A stretch of 64,000 bases of DNA from Anthoceros angustus (taxonomy: Eukaryota > Streptophyta > Anthocerotopsida > Anthocerotales > Anthocerotaceae). Below, piece after piece: positions 32,842 through 45,890 of this stretch. The number at the start of each line of letters is the position of its first letter. The first letter of the stretch is position 1. Made by a program: the position numbers and the translations under genes. The notes under the pieces are model-generated. The model worked only from the letters and a program-made list of their open reading frames with translations, was not told where the DNA came from and searched no databases. The stretch covers positions 62,001 to 126,000 of the forward strand of contig VJWM01000172.1 of assembly GCA_010909165.1 (NCBI GenBank), in the 5' to 3' direction.

Positions 32842-32878
<37 letters not shown>

Positions 32879-35800
32879 GGACAGGGGCAGGGGCAGGGAC
32901 AGGAGGATGCAGGGAGGGTTTCGGCGTTGCAGCAGCTGCAGCAGCTGCTGGTGCAGCCGGCGGCTGTGGCGGCGCTGCGGCGGCTGCTGCAGCGGGTGTG
33001 CCAGCAGCTGCACCAGCTGGAGGTGGGGGACAGGGCCCCGCAGTGAGGCAGGCGGCGGCGGCGGCGCACGGGGTGGCGGCTGCAATGGCGGTGGCCGCCG
33101 GGCAGCCGGTGCTCGCAGAGAGGTTCCTGGGGTGGGCGACCCCTCTGGTGGCAGAAGGGGCGGGGATGGTGAGGCCGCCGGACTTGCGGTGGCGGGGTTG
33201 CAGGAGTTTCTGCTGGCGGGGATTTGGGTGCCGTTGAGAGGTATGCGGGTGCAGTCTGCGAGGCGTGCCAGGCGGTGGTGGAGGATGAGAGTGCGCCCAT
33301 GGCCGTGGTCAGGCCGGTGTTGAAGCTGCTGCCCGTGCTGGCGAGGAAGTTCAGGAATGTTTTTGAGCCGCACTTTGCTGATATGGTGGATCTGCTGCTG
33401 GGGTGGGCGCTGGAGGCGGGGCTCGGGGAGGGGGACAGGGAGATGGTGATGGAGACTTTTTTAGGGTTTCAGGATCTGTGGGTGGGGAGGATGGGGTTCA
33501 CGCTGGGATTGCTGGGGAAGTTTCTGGATGATGTGCAGATGCTGGCGCAGGAAAATGCTGGGTCCGGGGGGCAGCAGCGGAGGTTGTCGGGGCTGGTGGA
33601 GTGCTTCGGGGCGGTTTTGAGGGCGACTGTTTCCGGGGTTGTGGAGGCGGGGTGTGAGGGGGAGGTGGCGGGCTTGTGTAGGGAGGTGGGGCTGGTGGGG
33701 AGGTTTATCGGGCTGGTAGGGGTTGTGGGGCGGAGGTATGGGGATTATGGGTTGGTTTTGGAGGGGTTTAAGTGTTTGGTGATGTTTGGGGAGTTGTTGC
33801 GGGGGGAGTTTGGGGAGTATTATGGTGGGGTTGTGGATGTGTTGTTGGAGAGTTTGGGGGTGGAAGGAAGGCCAGGGAGTTTGCAGCATGGGTGCGTGGT
33901 GGGGTTGAGTACGACAGGGGTGACGTCGGGATGCCTGACTTCGCAGCAGGTGCATGGTTTGTTGCAGCTTAATGTTGAGCTGCTTTCGTTGCAGGGGAGT
34001 GGGTTGAATGGAGTAGCTGCTGGCAGGTTGGTGGAGTTTGGGTCCTCGTTTTCGAACCTGCGGCTTCATCCTAACCGGATTGTGACGGGGATTGTATCGG
34101 CTACTTACCTGCTGCTGCTGCAGCAGGGTTCTCCTGCTGCTGGGGAGGTTGGAAGGTGTCTGGTTGATGAGATGGTGGTGCTCAAGGTTTTTTTAGAGCA
34201 GAGTTGTGTCGCAGGAGGTCGGACGAGGTGGGATGGTCTGAAGGAAGGTGGCACGGTTGGTGACGGCAAGGGGTTGTTATTGTTGTCGGATGCGGAATGT
34301 GTGGCATTGTTCCGGTTTGATCTTATGGCTTTGGTCGGTAGCACATGTCTGGCAATGGAGTCCGGGAGGATGGCTCTTGGCATTAAAAAGGAAGGAAGTT
34401 ATGCGGGGTTGGATTTGCAGTTGCAGGACGTGAATGTCCTGCTGAGGCTGAAGGAATTGAGGAAGTGCATATGGGAGAAGTTGAATCCTTTCAGTAACCC
34501 TCTGCAGTGCTATCCTGATCTTCAACTTGCATTAGTGCGAGCTCTACACAGGTTGGATCGCGCCCGCGTCTGGAACCATCAAGAGATACCTCCTGAGGAT
34601 AACAGGCAGGTGAAGGAGGTTCTGTCAGCTGAAGAAACTGAGCATGAGCTGGGTCTGGAGCACAAAAGGCTCTGTTTGTTTGAAAGCAGTCACATCATAG
34701 CCCAAGGCTTAAGTGCTTCTGCAAGTCTGTCTGTGAAGCTTGAAGTGCTGAATTGGATCAACAGCTTGTGCGAGGTAGTCTTTGTTTGCGGGCAAGCTGC
34801 GAACAAAGCCGTGGATAGTGTGGCAATGAAGAGCGGCATTTGCAAGGATTCTGCTGGCAGAGGAGTCCAGTCAGCAGCAGCGGACTCTAGTAATGTGACC
34901 ATTGGGCAGATAGTACCTGCTAATCTGTTGTGGATGCTTCTTGCAGCTGCGTCAGACAAGGAATCGAAGGTGAGAGAACGTGTGGCGGCAGTCCTGGAGA
35001 TGCTTTTACAAGCTGAAGTTATTGATGCATCTCAGGTGCATGCTGTTGCCATTGTTGCTCTCGAGCAGTTGGGTGACTCTGAGCCAGCATTGCAAATCGC
35101 GTACAGGCAAGTCCTGCTTGCCTATGGTCCTGCAGCTTTGTGGACGGACAATGGGAAGGCTGGTGCCATAGGTGCTAGCCGTTCTGGCTTCTTTGTGTTC
35201 AATGACAGAAAACCACAACACTGGAAGGCACTTTTTTCCTTGAAGCCGTTTTCCCAGCACTTGCGTCCTCAGCAACTCGTTTGCATCCTGAATTATGTTT
35301 CACAGCGGTGGCAGGTTCTTCCCTCCCACTGGGTGCAACGATTGGTGCATACTTCTCCTAGCTATGTGAAGGCAGGTGGCACAGCATCTGTGAAGTCTTT
35401 GGGGGAAGAAAATGTTACACAGCATGATGCTGCCGGGTCTGAATCCAGTGTAGAAGCAGTGGGCGCCTTGGTGGCTGGGGTTGTGGACTTGCTGGCCAAG
35501 GCATGTTCAAGCAACAACCTTGCAGCGCTATGGTGGTGCATTCAAGAGGCTGCACGCCATTGTGTGGCTGTCAGGCTCCGTACCCACCTCGGTGGGCCTA
35601 CACAGACATTCGCCGCCATAGAACGCATGCTGCTTGAAGTCGCCCAGCTTTTGCAAGCAGATGGCCTAAGGGAGGTTGTAGGGCTTGGAAGTACTTCGAG
35701 CGTGCGTTTGCTGCCTATGCGCCTCTTGCTTGAATTCGTGGAAGCGCTTAAGAAGAACGTTTATAATGCTTTTGATGGGTCTCTAGTCTTACCTGCCGCA

Positions 35801-38800
35801 CCATCTGCAAGTGCCCTCTTCTTTCGTGCAAACAAGAAGGTGTGTGAGGAGTGGTTCTGTAGAATTCGAGAAGCCTTGATGAATGCCAGCATTGCCATCC
35901 AATGTCATTCTGGTACGGTGCATCAAGCAACCTGGCGCTTGCAGGACTTGAGAGCCATGTCAGCCACTGTCCTTCGAGAGCAGCCACCCCGTTCACAGAT
36001 GTCTGACAGCATGAAGTTCAAGGTACAGCAGGATGTCGGCCGTGTTCTGCGGAATGCCTCTCTTGCTTTGTGCAGAGCACATGATGCTGATACTTTGGTA
36101 GGTCTCCAAGTATGGGCTTCGTCAACCTTTGGTCCTCTCTTCATCGAAGATGGGCTGGTCTTGCAGAGGGCGAGCAGCCCAGTGGGACCGTTTGGCTGGA
36201 TGCATGGGCTTGCATTTCAGGGTCGAGGACAGTATGAGCAGGCAGCAGCTCACTTTGCTCACTTGCTGCAGTCAGAGGAGGCACTGGGTGCCATGGGAGC
36301 TGATGGTGTGCAGTTTACAATAGCTCGTACAATTGAGAGCTATGTAGCAATTGCCGATTGGGAATCTCTTGATTCATGGTTGCAGACTTTGCAAATGCTC
36401 CGAGCAAGGCATGCTGGCAAAGCTTACTCGGGTGCTTTAACAACTGCTGGCAATGATATGAATTCCATTCACGCTTTGGCCCGCTATGATGCAGGCGACT
36501 TGTCGGGAGCTTGGGGTTACCTGGACCTGACACCACAGAGCAGCAATGAACTCACTGCTGATCCCAGGCTGGCCCTTCAGCGAAGTGAGCAAATGCTTTT
36601 GCAGGCAATGATGCACTATGATAACAAAAGGGAAGATGCCTTAAAGGAGATATTAACTTCTAGAGCAATGCTGGAGGAAGCGCTGCTGGTTGCTGGAATG
36701 GATGGTCTGTCTGACGCAGCGCCTTTTATTGTGCAGCTTGAGTCTGTCAGAGTCTTTGAGGAAGGTATGAATGAGGGTTCAGTTTCAGTAGGGCAGCCAG
36801 TAAAAAAGGCTGTGCTGAGTGCTATGCCTAATGTGATCTCATCTCCATATGAGATACAGCATCAGGATTGTTCCCTTTGGTTGAAACTTCTCAGAGTCTA
36901 TCGAGCCACAAATCCAAGCTCACAGCTTACACTGCAACTTCAGCAGCAGCTTGTGAAACTGGCAAGAAAGCAGCATAATTTCAAGCTTGCCCATCGATTA
37001 CTGCCATCGTCTTTGGTTGAGGAGGTACTGAATGCTAGAGCTTTGACAGATGCAGGGTGGGAGTCACTGAAACTAAGTTTCGAGTTTGAAAGTATTCTGC
37101 TTCTGTTTGCTGAGGACAAGCAAGATGAAGCAGTTGAGAGATTATGGAATTTTGTCCAATGTGATCTCGCACGCTGTTCACTGGGGCCTCCATTTGAAGC
37201 TCTGGGTGGGAACAGGAGCTTCATCAAGGCGAAAGCCTGTTTGAAACTTTCGTCCTGGCTAAGCTGCAAAAAACACCATTTGTCTCCAAGTCTTCTTTCA
37301 AAGATGACTCTGGACACACGTGGAAGTTTCGGCTGTAGAGAAGAGAACTTGGCCCAGGTCAGGGGAGAGTTGAACTGTCCCTCAAGTTTAGAGGAGGTTG
37401 TTGGGGCGACAATGAAGGTTGCCACCGCAATTTGTCCAGGAAGGGCCAAAGCCTGGTTTTCGTACGCCTGCTGGTGCTATGAACATGCAAAGGGCTATTT
37501 CTCAGGAGCAGCTCTGATGCCCAAGCCAACTGCTTTTTTGCAATTGCTTGAATCAGAAGTGAATGGCAGTGACAGCAGTTTGACAGAACGCGAAGTGGCC
37601 AATATCCGCCTCATCATTGTTACTGCTGCAGGTGGGCAAGGTTTGAGTGTGCCCTTGATTTCCGAGTCGGAAAGTGTCGACGAGGGTAAAGCGAGCTATG
37701 TAGAGTCCTTGGTTCAGCGCATTGTTTTTGTCATGCAAGCAGCTGCTGGAGCAGCCGGAGTTGAAGACTCGGAGGGTGATTCCCCTGCCTCTCTTCTTTC
37801 TTTCCAGCTGCAGCAGGAGTTGAAGGTCCTTCAGCTGAATTCATCCCTTTGCATATCCCTTGTGAGTCAGCTGATGACCATATGGTGGGCGTTACGCCGC
37901 CGAAGGGTTATCTTGTTTGGTCATGCTGCTCGTGGATTCTTGCAGTATCTGTCCATGTCAAATTATCAGCAGAAAACAAGGACTCAGGCCAGTCTGTTTG
38001 ACCGAGGGAAAGCAGAGAGGAAGGATACTAGTCTCCTCGCATCCTTGTATGTCCTCCGGATCCTGCTAAATTATGGTGTAGAGCTGGAAGACTCTCTTCA
38101 GCAAGGTCTGTCCATGGTGCCTCCTTCCCCTTGGCAGGCCATCACCCCGCAGCTTCTAGCTCGCCTGAGCAGTCATCCTGAACTTAGAGTGCGTAAGCAG
38201 CTCCAAGGACTGCTGATTGCCTTGGCCAATGTTTCACCTTGGGCAATTGTATACCCAACTTTGGTGGACTACAATGCTTGTGACGGAAGTCCCTCAGATG
38301 AACTTCAACATCTGTTGGGCTGCCTGGAAAATCTTCACCCTAAGCTTGTGGGGGATGTCCAAGTGATGATTGCGGAGCTGGGATCGATTACTGTTCTTTG
38401 GGAGGAACAGTGGCTAAGCACCCTCCAGGACTTGCACAGTGATGTAGCACGGCGGATCAACACGCTCAAAGAAGAAGCCACTAGAGTAGCAGAGAATCCT
38501 ACATTGAGCCACACCGAGAAAGTACGTATCAATGCAGCCAAGTATTCAGCTATGATGGCACCAATTGCTGTTGCTTTGGAGCGGAGACTCGCTTCAACAT
38601 CAAGAACTCCTGCGACTCCTCATGAAATATGGTTTCAGGAGCATTTTGGAGGTCAGCTTAAGGCAGCAATTTCTGCTTTCAAACTACCCCCAAGTGGGTC
38701 AGCATCTCTAGGTGATGCATGGCGGCCTCTAGATATGATTGCCGCATCTCTTGCAAATTACCAGAAGAAGTCAGCCACTGTTCTGGCTGAAGTGTCTCCT

Positions 38801-41800
38801 TTGCTTGCTGCTTTGAAGTCATCAGAGGCACCCATGCCAGGGCTTGAAGTGGGTATTTCAAACCACCATGCTGAAATTGGTGGTGGGGTGAAAGGGCCCA
38901 CTGTTGCTGAAACGGTCACCGTGGCTGCACTAGACGAGCAGGTCTTCATTTTGTCAACCAAGACAAAGCCAAAGAAACTGTCACTTGTTGGGTCTGATGG
39001 CCAGCGATACAGGTACTTGCTCAAAGGCCGGGAGGACCTTCGACTCGATGCAAGGATTATGCAACTTTTGCATGCTGTGAATGGCATGCTATCTGCGAGT
39101 AGTCACACAAGACGGCAAGGACTCTCTGTGAGGTATTACTCTGTGACACCTATAAGTGGTAGAGCCGGTTTGATACAGTGGGTTGATAACCTAACAAGCA
39201 TGTACAGTGTATACAAGGCATGGCAGCAGCGCACACAAGCTGCCCAGTTAGCCGCCAATCCTGCAGGCACTAGCGGCTCTGCTGGTCCACCAGCCATTCC
39301 ACGCCCCAGTGATATGTTTTATGGGAAGATAATACCTGCCTTGAAAGAGAAGGGTTTGCGGAAAGTGATTTCCCGGAGGGATTGGCCCCAGGAAGTGAAG
39401 CGTAAGGTCCTGTTGGAGCTCATGAAGGAGACACCTCGGCAGGTTCTGTACAAAGAGCTCTGGTGTGCCAGTGAAGGGATTACTGCTTTCTCCTCAAAGT
39501 TGCAGCGGTTCTCTGGAAGTGTTGCTGTTATGAGTATGGTTGGCCATGTTCTGGGATTGGGGGACCGTCACCTAGACAATATCCTTGTGGATTTCAGTAC
39601 TGGCGATGTCATACACATTGACTACAATGTCTGTTTTGACAAGGGCCTGCGCTTAAAAATCCCAGAAATTGTTCCTTTCCGCCTTACTCAAACAATCCAA
39701 GCAGCTTTGGGTTTGACGGGAGTGGAAGGTACATTTCGAGCAAGCTGTGAAGCAGTCCTGGAAGCGCTGCAAAGAAACAAAGAACTTATTCTGATGCTTC
39801 TGGAGGTGTTCGTGTGGGACCCTCTGGTGGAATGGATGAGAGGTGATGGTCATGATGAGGCCACGATTGGTGGAGAAGAACGGAAAGGGATGGAATTGGC
39901 TGTAAGTTTGAGTCTCTTTGCTTCGCGCGTCCAGGAAATCCGAGTTCCTCTGCAGGAGCATCATGATCAGTTGCTTGCCACTCTTCCTGCTGCTGTGGAC
40001 TCACTTCAGGCATTAGCAGAGGCGTCTGAGCACTTTGAGAGGGCAACAGCAGGTAGCATGCAGACAGAACAGAAAAAGTCCTCTGCTGCCCAAAATGAGG
40101 CTGCTGCACGAGGGGTTATGAATGATGCATCTTCAGTGCTGGATGAGGCTCGATTGACCTTCGAATCACAAGCAATAGAGTTCACTCTTGCAAAGGGCCT
40201 CGTCTCAGAAGCTGCCAAGGAGTTTACGCAGTGGATTGAGCACCATGGTAAAGTCTTGGAGTCATTGCGCAGTGGTTCTGTGTCTGAAATGCAGGCCATA
40301 GGACAGCTTCCCAGTCCTGTTGAAGCATTATCACTCACAGCAGCAGTTCTTGCGGCCGGAGTTCCGCTGACTGTCGTGCCAGAGCCTGCGCAAGTTCATT
40401 GCAAGGAGGTTGATAGAGAAGTGGCACAGCTCACTGCTGCAAGACATGAGTATCTTCTGTATGCAGCCAGAGCACTTGGAGCCTACTCTGTGGCATTGCA
40501 GCGCCTTCTTCCACTGAACTATGTTGGAACTAGTCATGTGCATACTTGGGCTCAGATCCTGCAACGTTCAGTGAGACAGCTTTCACCAGATGTTCTTACT
40601 GTGGCTAAAAGGCAAGCAGCTGACCTTGTTGGAAGACGTTCTGGGGAGCATGATGAAGCTGCATGGCATAAGTATGAGGCTGTACGTAGGCATGTTGAGA
40701 AACTTGTCGAGGAGTCAAAAATGTTGCGGGAGGCCCATGCTGAGCTGGAGAGATCTATTGATCCAGATGCTGAGAGGAAGGCAAAGGATCGGTTGGTGGG
40801 GATTTTCACACGGCACCTTCAAGGTGGTAGCCACTTGATGAAGAAGGAAGATGATAGCATCGGGTTGTCTGGAAATCAAGGCAAATTGGTGGAAGAGTTG
40901 AAGGACAAGGATTTGGAAAGTGAGGACAAAAAATTGAAGTTGATTGTTGTACTGCAGGCTGCAGCAGGTACGATGTACACTGAAATTGCTGATGCGGTAT
41001 CAGACCTGTGTAATGCATCAGATTCTGCAGTGAAACTCGGAAATAGTCAAGAGCGTGGGAATGATCAGAAATGGTGTTTACCCATACTGCAGAATCTGAC
41101 AGAAAGGTGTGTGCTTGTGTCTGAAATTTTGGATGAAGTTCAGCGGGGCATTACTACTGACACAGGAAATCGATCTACCTCTGCATGGAGTTCACCAGAT
41201 CCTACACCTACAGAGTGGGCTCTGAGGTGCAGAGAGTGCATTGTGGGAGTGAAGGATCTTGTCAGCCAAATGGTTGCAGTGGTGCTTCCTGAGGCCATTA
41301 AAGCTGCACTATCAAATGATCCAGCTGTTCTGGAAGCCTTTGGTGCCCTTTCCGAGATCAGGGGGACTGTTGACTCAGCTCTGGAGCAGGTTGCAGAGAT
41401 CGAACGGCAGCGGTCATCGCTTGGTGAGTTAGAAAGGAGCTATCCGGCAAAGTTTGGTGAGATATCCCAGCAACTAGCATCTCTTGAAGAAGCTGCAATG
41501 AGTGGCAGGGATCATCTCTCTTGGGAAGAGGCTGAAGAGCTTGCTAGTCAGGAAGAAGCTTGTCGTGCTATGCAAGATAAGTTACATAGAGCATGGGCCC
41601 AGCGGGGTGCACAAGCTAATGCGTTGTCACGACAAGAAGCAGAAGTCCAATCCACTTTGATATCTGCAGAACAACGATTTGATTCTCTGGTAGAAATTGA
41701 TAGAGATGCAGACTTGCACCTTATGCGAGGGAAAGTCCTGCTTGCAGCTTTTGCCAGGTTATTCTCTGGACTTGCAAGCGTGGATCAGGCATTGGGTGTC

Positions 41801-44751
41801 TATAAGCACGAGGCTGACACAGAAATCGATCTACCTCTGCATGGAGTTCACTAGATCCTACACCTACAGAGTGGGCTCTGAGGTGCAGAGAGTGCATTGT
41901 GGGAGTGAAGGATCTTGTCAGCCAAATGGTTGCAGTGGTGCTTCCTGAGGCCATTAAAGCTGCACTATCAAATGATCCAGCTGTTCTGGAAGCCTTTGGT
42001 GCCCTTTCCGAGATCAGGGGGACTGTTGACTCAGCTCTGGAGCAGGTTGCAGAGATCGAACGGCAGCGGTCATCGCTTGGTGAGTTAGAAAGGAGCTATC
42101 CGGCAAAGTTTGGTGAGATATCCCAGCAACTAGCATCTCTTGAAGAAGCTGCAATGAGTGGCAGGGATCATCTCTCTTGGGAAGAGGCTGAAGAGCTTGC
42201 TAGTCAGGAAGAAGCTTGTCGTGCTATGCAAGATAAGTTACATAGAGCATGGGCCCAGCGGGGTGCACAAGCTAATGCGTTGTCACGACAAGAAGCAGAA
42301 GTCCAATCCACTTTGATATCTGCAGAACAACGATTTGATTCTCTGGTAGAAATTGATAGAGATGCAGACTTGCACCTTATGCGAGGGAAAGTCCTGCTTG
42401 CAGCTTTTGCCAGGTTATTCTCTGGACTTGCAAGCGTGGATCAGGCATTGGGTGTCTATAAGCACGAGGCTTTGCGACACAGAACTCATGGTGGTCAATT
42501 GAACTTGATGAGGGGCCACACGCTTGAATCTGTCTGGAAGGCATCAACTATCCTACAGGACAAAACGTTTTTTGTATGGAAAGTCAGAATGATGGATGCT
42601 TTACTTGAGGCTTGCATTCAAGATGCTTTACCATTGGCGGATGTGGGTCTCACTAATGACCAGCTGCTCAGTCATCAGAAGAAAAGACGTGAGGAGCAGC
42701 TTCAAGGCTATTTAGACCAATATCTGAAAGAGAGAGTGTCTGTTGTACTTCTTGAGTGCCTGATGGATGGAAGACAATGGATGAGGCCAAGCACAAGTGC
42801 TGAGGAGGATGGGGTTCATGTGATCAGAAAGGAAGCAGAGCCTGTGAAAAGAGCTTTGCGCCTGCTCCGAGAGTATTGTGATATTCATGAAACAGTGAGT
42901 GCGTCCAAAGCTGCTGCATCATCAATGAAGTTGCAATTAGAGGATGTCACTCAAAGTTTGCAAAAAGCTCAGCTGGAAGCTGCCCAGCTGGAATGGCTGC
43001 ATGAGGCTGCATTATCACGATCCATTCCTCAAAGTCAACTACTTGGCATGCCAGGTGCAGTTGCTGCAGATGCAAACTTGCCTAATGTGTCATGGTGGAG
43101 TCGTCAGCAAGTCATGGGGAACCTTCGATCCTCTATAGCTAAAATCACACAAGCAACAGAAGCTTTATTAGCATGCGATGTTCCAGGGAGCTCTGCTGAA
43201 GAACAGCTGGATAGGGCTATGGCTTGGGCATGTGCCGGTTCTAGCACTTCTACATCAAGCGGGAGCACTTCAGCGAGGAGTGTAGGCATTCCTACGGAGT
43301 TCCATGAGCACCTTCGCCGAAGGCGCCAGCTTTTGTGGTCAGGTCAAGAGCAGGCTTCTGGGATAGTGAGGTTGTGTGAGGCTGTTGTGAACTTTGAGGA
43401 ATCCAGAGAGGGTTATCTCTTGACGACACCTGCCTCCAGCAATGTTGATGAGAAAACAGATTGGCAGCAGACATGTCAAAATCTGCTCTGTAGATTAGAA
43501 AATGTCTGCCTCTCTTTCACCAGATCTGACTTGGAGTGCCAGGCATCCCAGAAGAGTAGAGAGGTTGCAGCTGCTTTATTAACAAGTGCAATGCAGGACT
43601 ATTCTCGGGCAGCCACAGAAGCGACCATTGCTACACTGGAACTCCGGCATTCTAGTGAAGAACTTCAAGAACACATTGTTCACTCTGCAGCTGCGGTGAG
43701 TGGTTTTTGCCAGGTTTTACGTCACCACTCGTCGCTGACAGTTGAAAGTGGCACCATGCTCGAAGAGGTTTTAGCCATAACTGATGGCGCAGCAGGTGCC
43801 ACAGAGGTGCATAGCCTGGCACAGGAAGCTTCAGCAGAGCATAGCCGGATGATGGCTGACCTGAATAAGATAAGCGGACTGCTTCTACCTGTGGAACCGC
43901 TTCTTGCTGCCTGCTGTACAGCTATCACTAACCACAAGAGAGTAGGAGATGCTGAGAAAAAGGCAGATAGTCTGAACCTTTCATCGGTGCAGTCTTTTCA
44001 TCTTCGGGATGTGCTGCCTTCATGTGTGGGTACTGTGCCTGGTCTTCTTGACTCAGTCAGAAAATTGCACTCTACTCTCACTAAGTTGGCACGCACTGCA
44101 AGTTCTGATGCTGGTGTGCTGCATAAAGCTTTGGAGGGGGTAGGTGAAAGCCAAGGGGTTAGATCTCAAGATGTCGAGGCCCCAGGAGGCCTAGCTGATG
44201 CAGAGGTCCTTTTCCCCAATGACCAAGCTGATGGTACTGTTGAGCCATTGGTGGAGCTACGTGCAATGCATGGAGAGTCAGTCCTGGAAGAGGACCTTCT
44301 GTTGGATGATGATGAAGACAACTGGATCTCGCCTCCTGGCAGTGACCAAACTAGTGAAACAGCATACTTGTCCAACAGGACAGCTTTGGATAATATATCC
44401 CAAAACATGAAAGCTACTGGGGCACCCTTGGCCAGCACTGCTGCTGAGAATCAAGATGGGGTAGAAGAGCGTCCAGGGATACAATTAAAAGTGCAGAGGA
44501 CAGTAAGTCCAGCTGCTTATAGCAATGTGAACTCCTCGGCGTCTCTTCCGTCACCCCAAGTGGAACCTCAGAAAGAAAAAAATGCTTATGCCGTGTCTGT
44601 ACTGAGACGTGTGCGAACAAAGTTGGAAGGTCGTGATATTGATGGGAGCAGGCATCTTCCTGTGTCAGAGCAAGTTGATTATCTGCTTCGCCAAGCCACA
44701 AGCATTGACAACTTGTGCAACATGTTTGAGGGATGGACTCCTTGGATCTGA
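32735..44751 (+). CDS. SMG1: SMG1 PI3K-related kinase, single exon, frame broken at four places
   Basis: SMG1 phosphorylates UPF1 to trigger nonsense-mediated mRNA decay. The reading spans 12 kb without introns. The ATG at 32735 opens an Ala/Gln-rich start with a Gln-Gly repeat. Three one-base gaps in C or G runs (33036-33039, 33162-33165, 33218-33221) shift the frame; beyond them it is open from 33224. Kinase blocks: KPKKLSLVGSDGQRYRYLLK near 38970, the catalytic loop GLGDRHLDNIL near 39560 and HIDYN near 39615. The protein ends with a FATC domain (KLEGRDIDG...TSIDNLCNMFEGWTPW). A 656 bp tandem duplication (41158-42470) breaks the frame again. With one copy and the three bases allowed for, it is about 3787 aa, close to animal SMG1 (about 3660). 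Arabidopsis lacks SMG1; mosses keep it. Confidence 0.95.
41158..42470. repeat. Direct tandem duplication inside SMG1
   Basis: Copy 1 41158-41814 (657 bp) and copy 2 41815-42470 (656 bp) differ by one missing G (ACAGGAAATC against ACAGAAATC) and a C-to-T change that makes a stop at 41852-41854, both near the junction. The missing G alone shifts the frame; a 657 bp unit would have been in frame. Confidence 0.96.
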
Positions 44752-45018
44752 TTTGTCACCTGCTGCTAGCACAGCTTGATAGACCCTCTGCTTCAAGGGA
44801 TATGTGAGAGTAGCAAAGATCTGGAACAGAGAGGAGAACAAAACGTTATATACTCAAGAATTGGAGGTAAGGTTCTCTCAGGTATTAGTACGTGGGTTTC
44901 CTTGTTGCTATTTATGGAGTGTTGGATCATTGAAGCTCTGACACGTGTTTTTGATTGGCGCTGGAGGGTGAAAGCACAATTGAAGACGTACCGCTGAGTC
45001 TATAGTGACGCGAAATTG

Positions 45019-45089
45019 TGCCGAATGTTGAGGAAAAGCTTATTTGTGCGTATGTTGAAGAAAAGCTTATTTGTGCCGAATGTGGAGGA
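45019..45089. repeat. 27-28 bp tandem repeat, 2.5 copies
   Basis: Units carry TGCCGAATGTTGAGGAAAAG followed by CTTATTTG, starting near 45019, 45047 and 45074. Confidence 0.8.
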
Positions 45090-45661
45090 GGTGGTCTTAT
45101 GTTAAGTAGGTGTACACCGCCCGCCCTTTTCGTACGTCTCATTCTCTCAAGTCATCTCTAGGTTTTCAATCCGTGTTTACTCAGGTTTTTTTGGAGACCA
45201 CCAGTATGTCACGCAAAAACTCACAACCTTTAAACGGTGAATCTGTTTTGGTAGAAGGGCAAAGGGGTACGAGGATCCATGTCAGGGCATGTTTGTACAA
45301 CTTTTCTCAGGTGGGAATCATTAACTGAAGGGTCCATGAGGGTACTTAATTCTCAGTTGGGAATCTAGGTTGAGTCACTGAAGGGCTTGTTAGAATCCTC
45401 GTTACGGTATACTTTCTACCAGCTGCTGCTTGTTTCACATTAAGCTAGTCTTTGGAGAGGCTGGCCCAAGAGAATGCATTGTGGACAGGACTCATCCTAT
45501 CGGGAAATAGTCTATTAACACTGAAAGGATGCTAAAATTATGGCAGTTGGAGAAGCAGAAACCATGTGCAGGATATGATGCAAAGCTACATCAGAATCTA
45601 CACCCATAGGTACAGAGTAGATAGCCCGAAGAAAGCTGCTGATGAAATTTGAGAGGAAGCC

Positions 45662-45890
45662 TGAATGGCAAGCACGACATGGAGAAAGCGTATGTGTATT
45701 CCTCCTCTTCTTAGCAAGCCTGCAGTCTGTGTTTTCCGTTTCTTACCAAGATTGAATGGCAAGCACGACATGGAGAAGCGGATTTTGTGTATTCCTTCTC
45801 TTTTTGCAAACCTGGAAGGTTCTAGGTTTTTGCAAACCTTCCCAGCCTTGCAAACCTTCTCAGCCACTCTGAATGGCAAGTCTAAGTATT
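45662..45890. repeat. 91 bp tandem repeat, 2.2 copies
   Basis: TGAATGGCAAGCACGACATG and following sequence occur at 45662 and 45753, with a truncated third copy at 45870. In between, GCAAACCTT words are also repeated three times. Confidence 0.8.

Noticed and set aside
33047-33223. Introns as an explanation for the SMG1 5' frame changes
   Set aside because: The three shifts each need only one base within runs of C or G, and the protein is continuous on both sides, leaving no room for introns.
32101-33373. Opposite-strand frames of 399 and 246 codons across the SMG1 5' end and sugar porter start
   Set aside because: Low-complexity Pro/Ser/Cys/Gln sequence in GC-rich DNA; the SMG1 and porter readings explain the region.
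33461-34069. 202-codon minus-strand frame
   Set aside because: Antisense shadow of SMG1 with Pro/His/Gln-rich composition and no family features.
33224-44751. Two separate genes (33224-41854 and 41899-44751) instead of one SMG1
   Set aside because: The second begins inside the duplicated segment and carries the FATC end; the duplication with a one-base loss explains the split.
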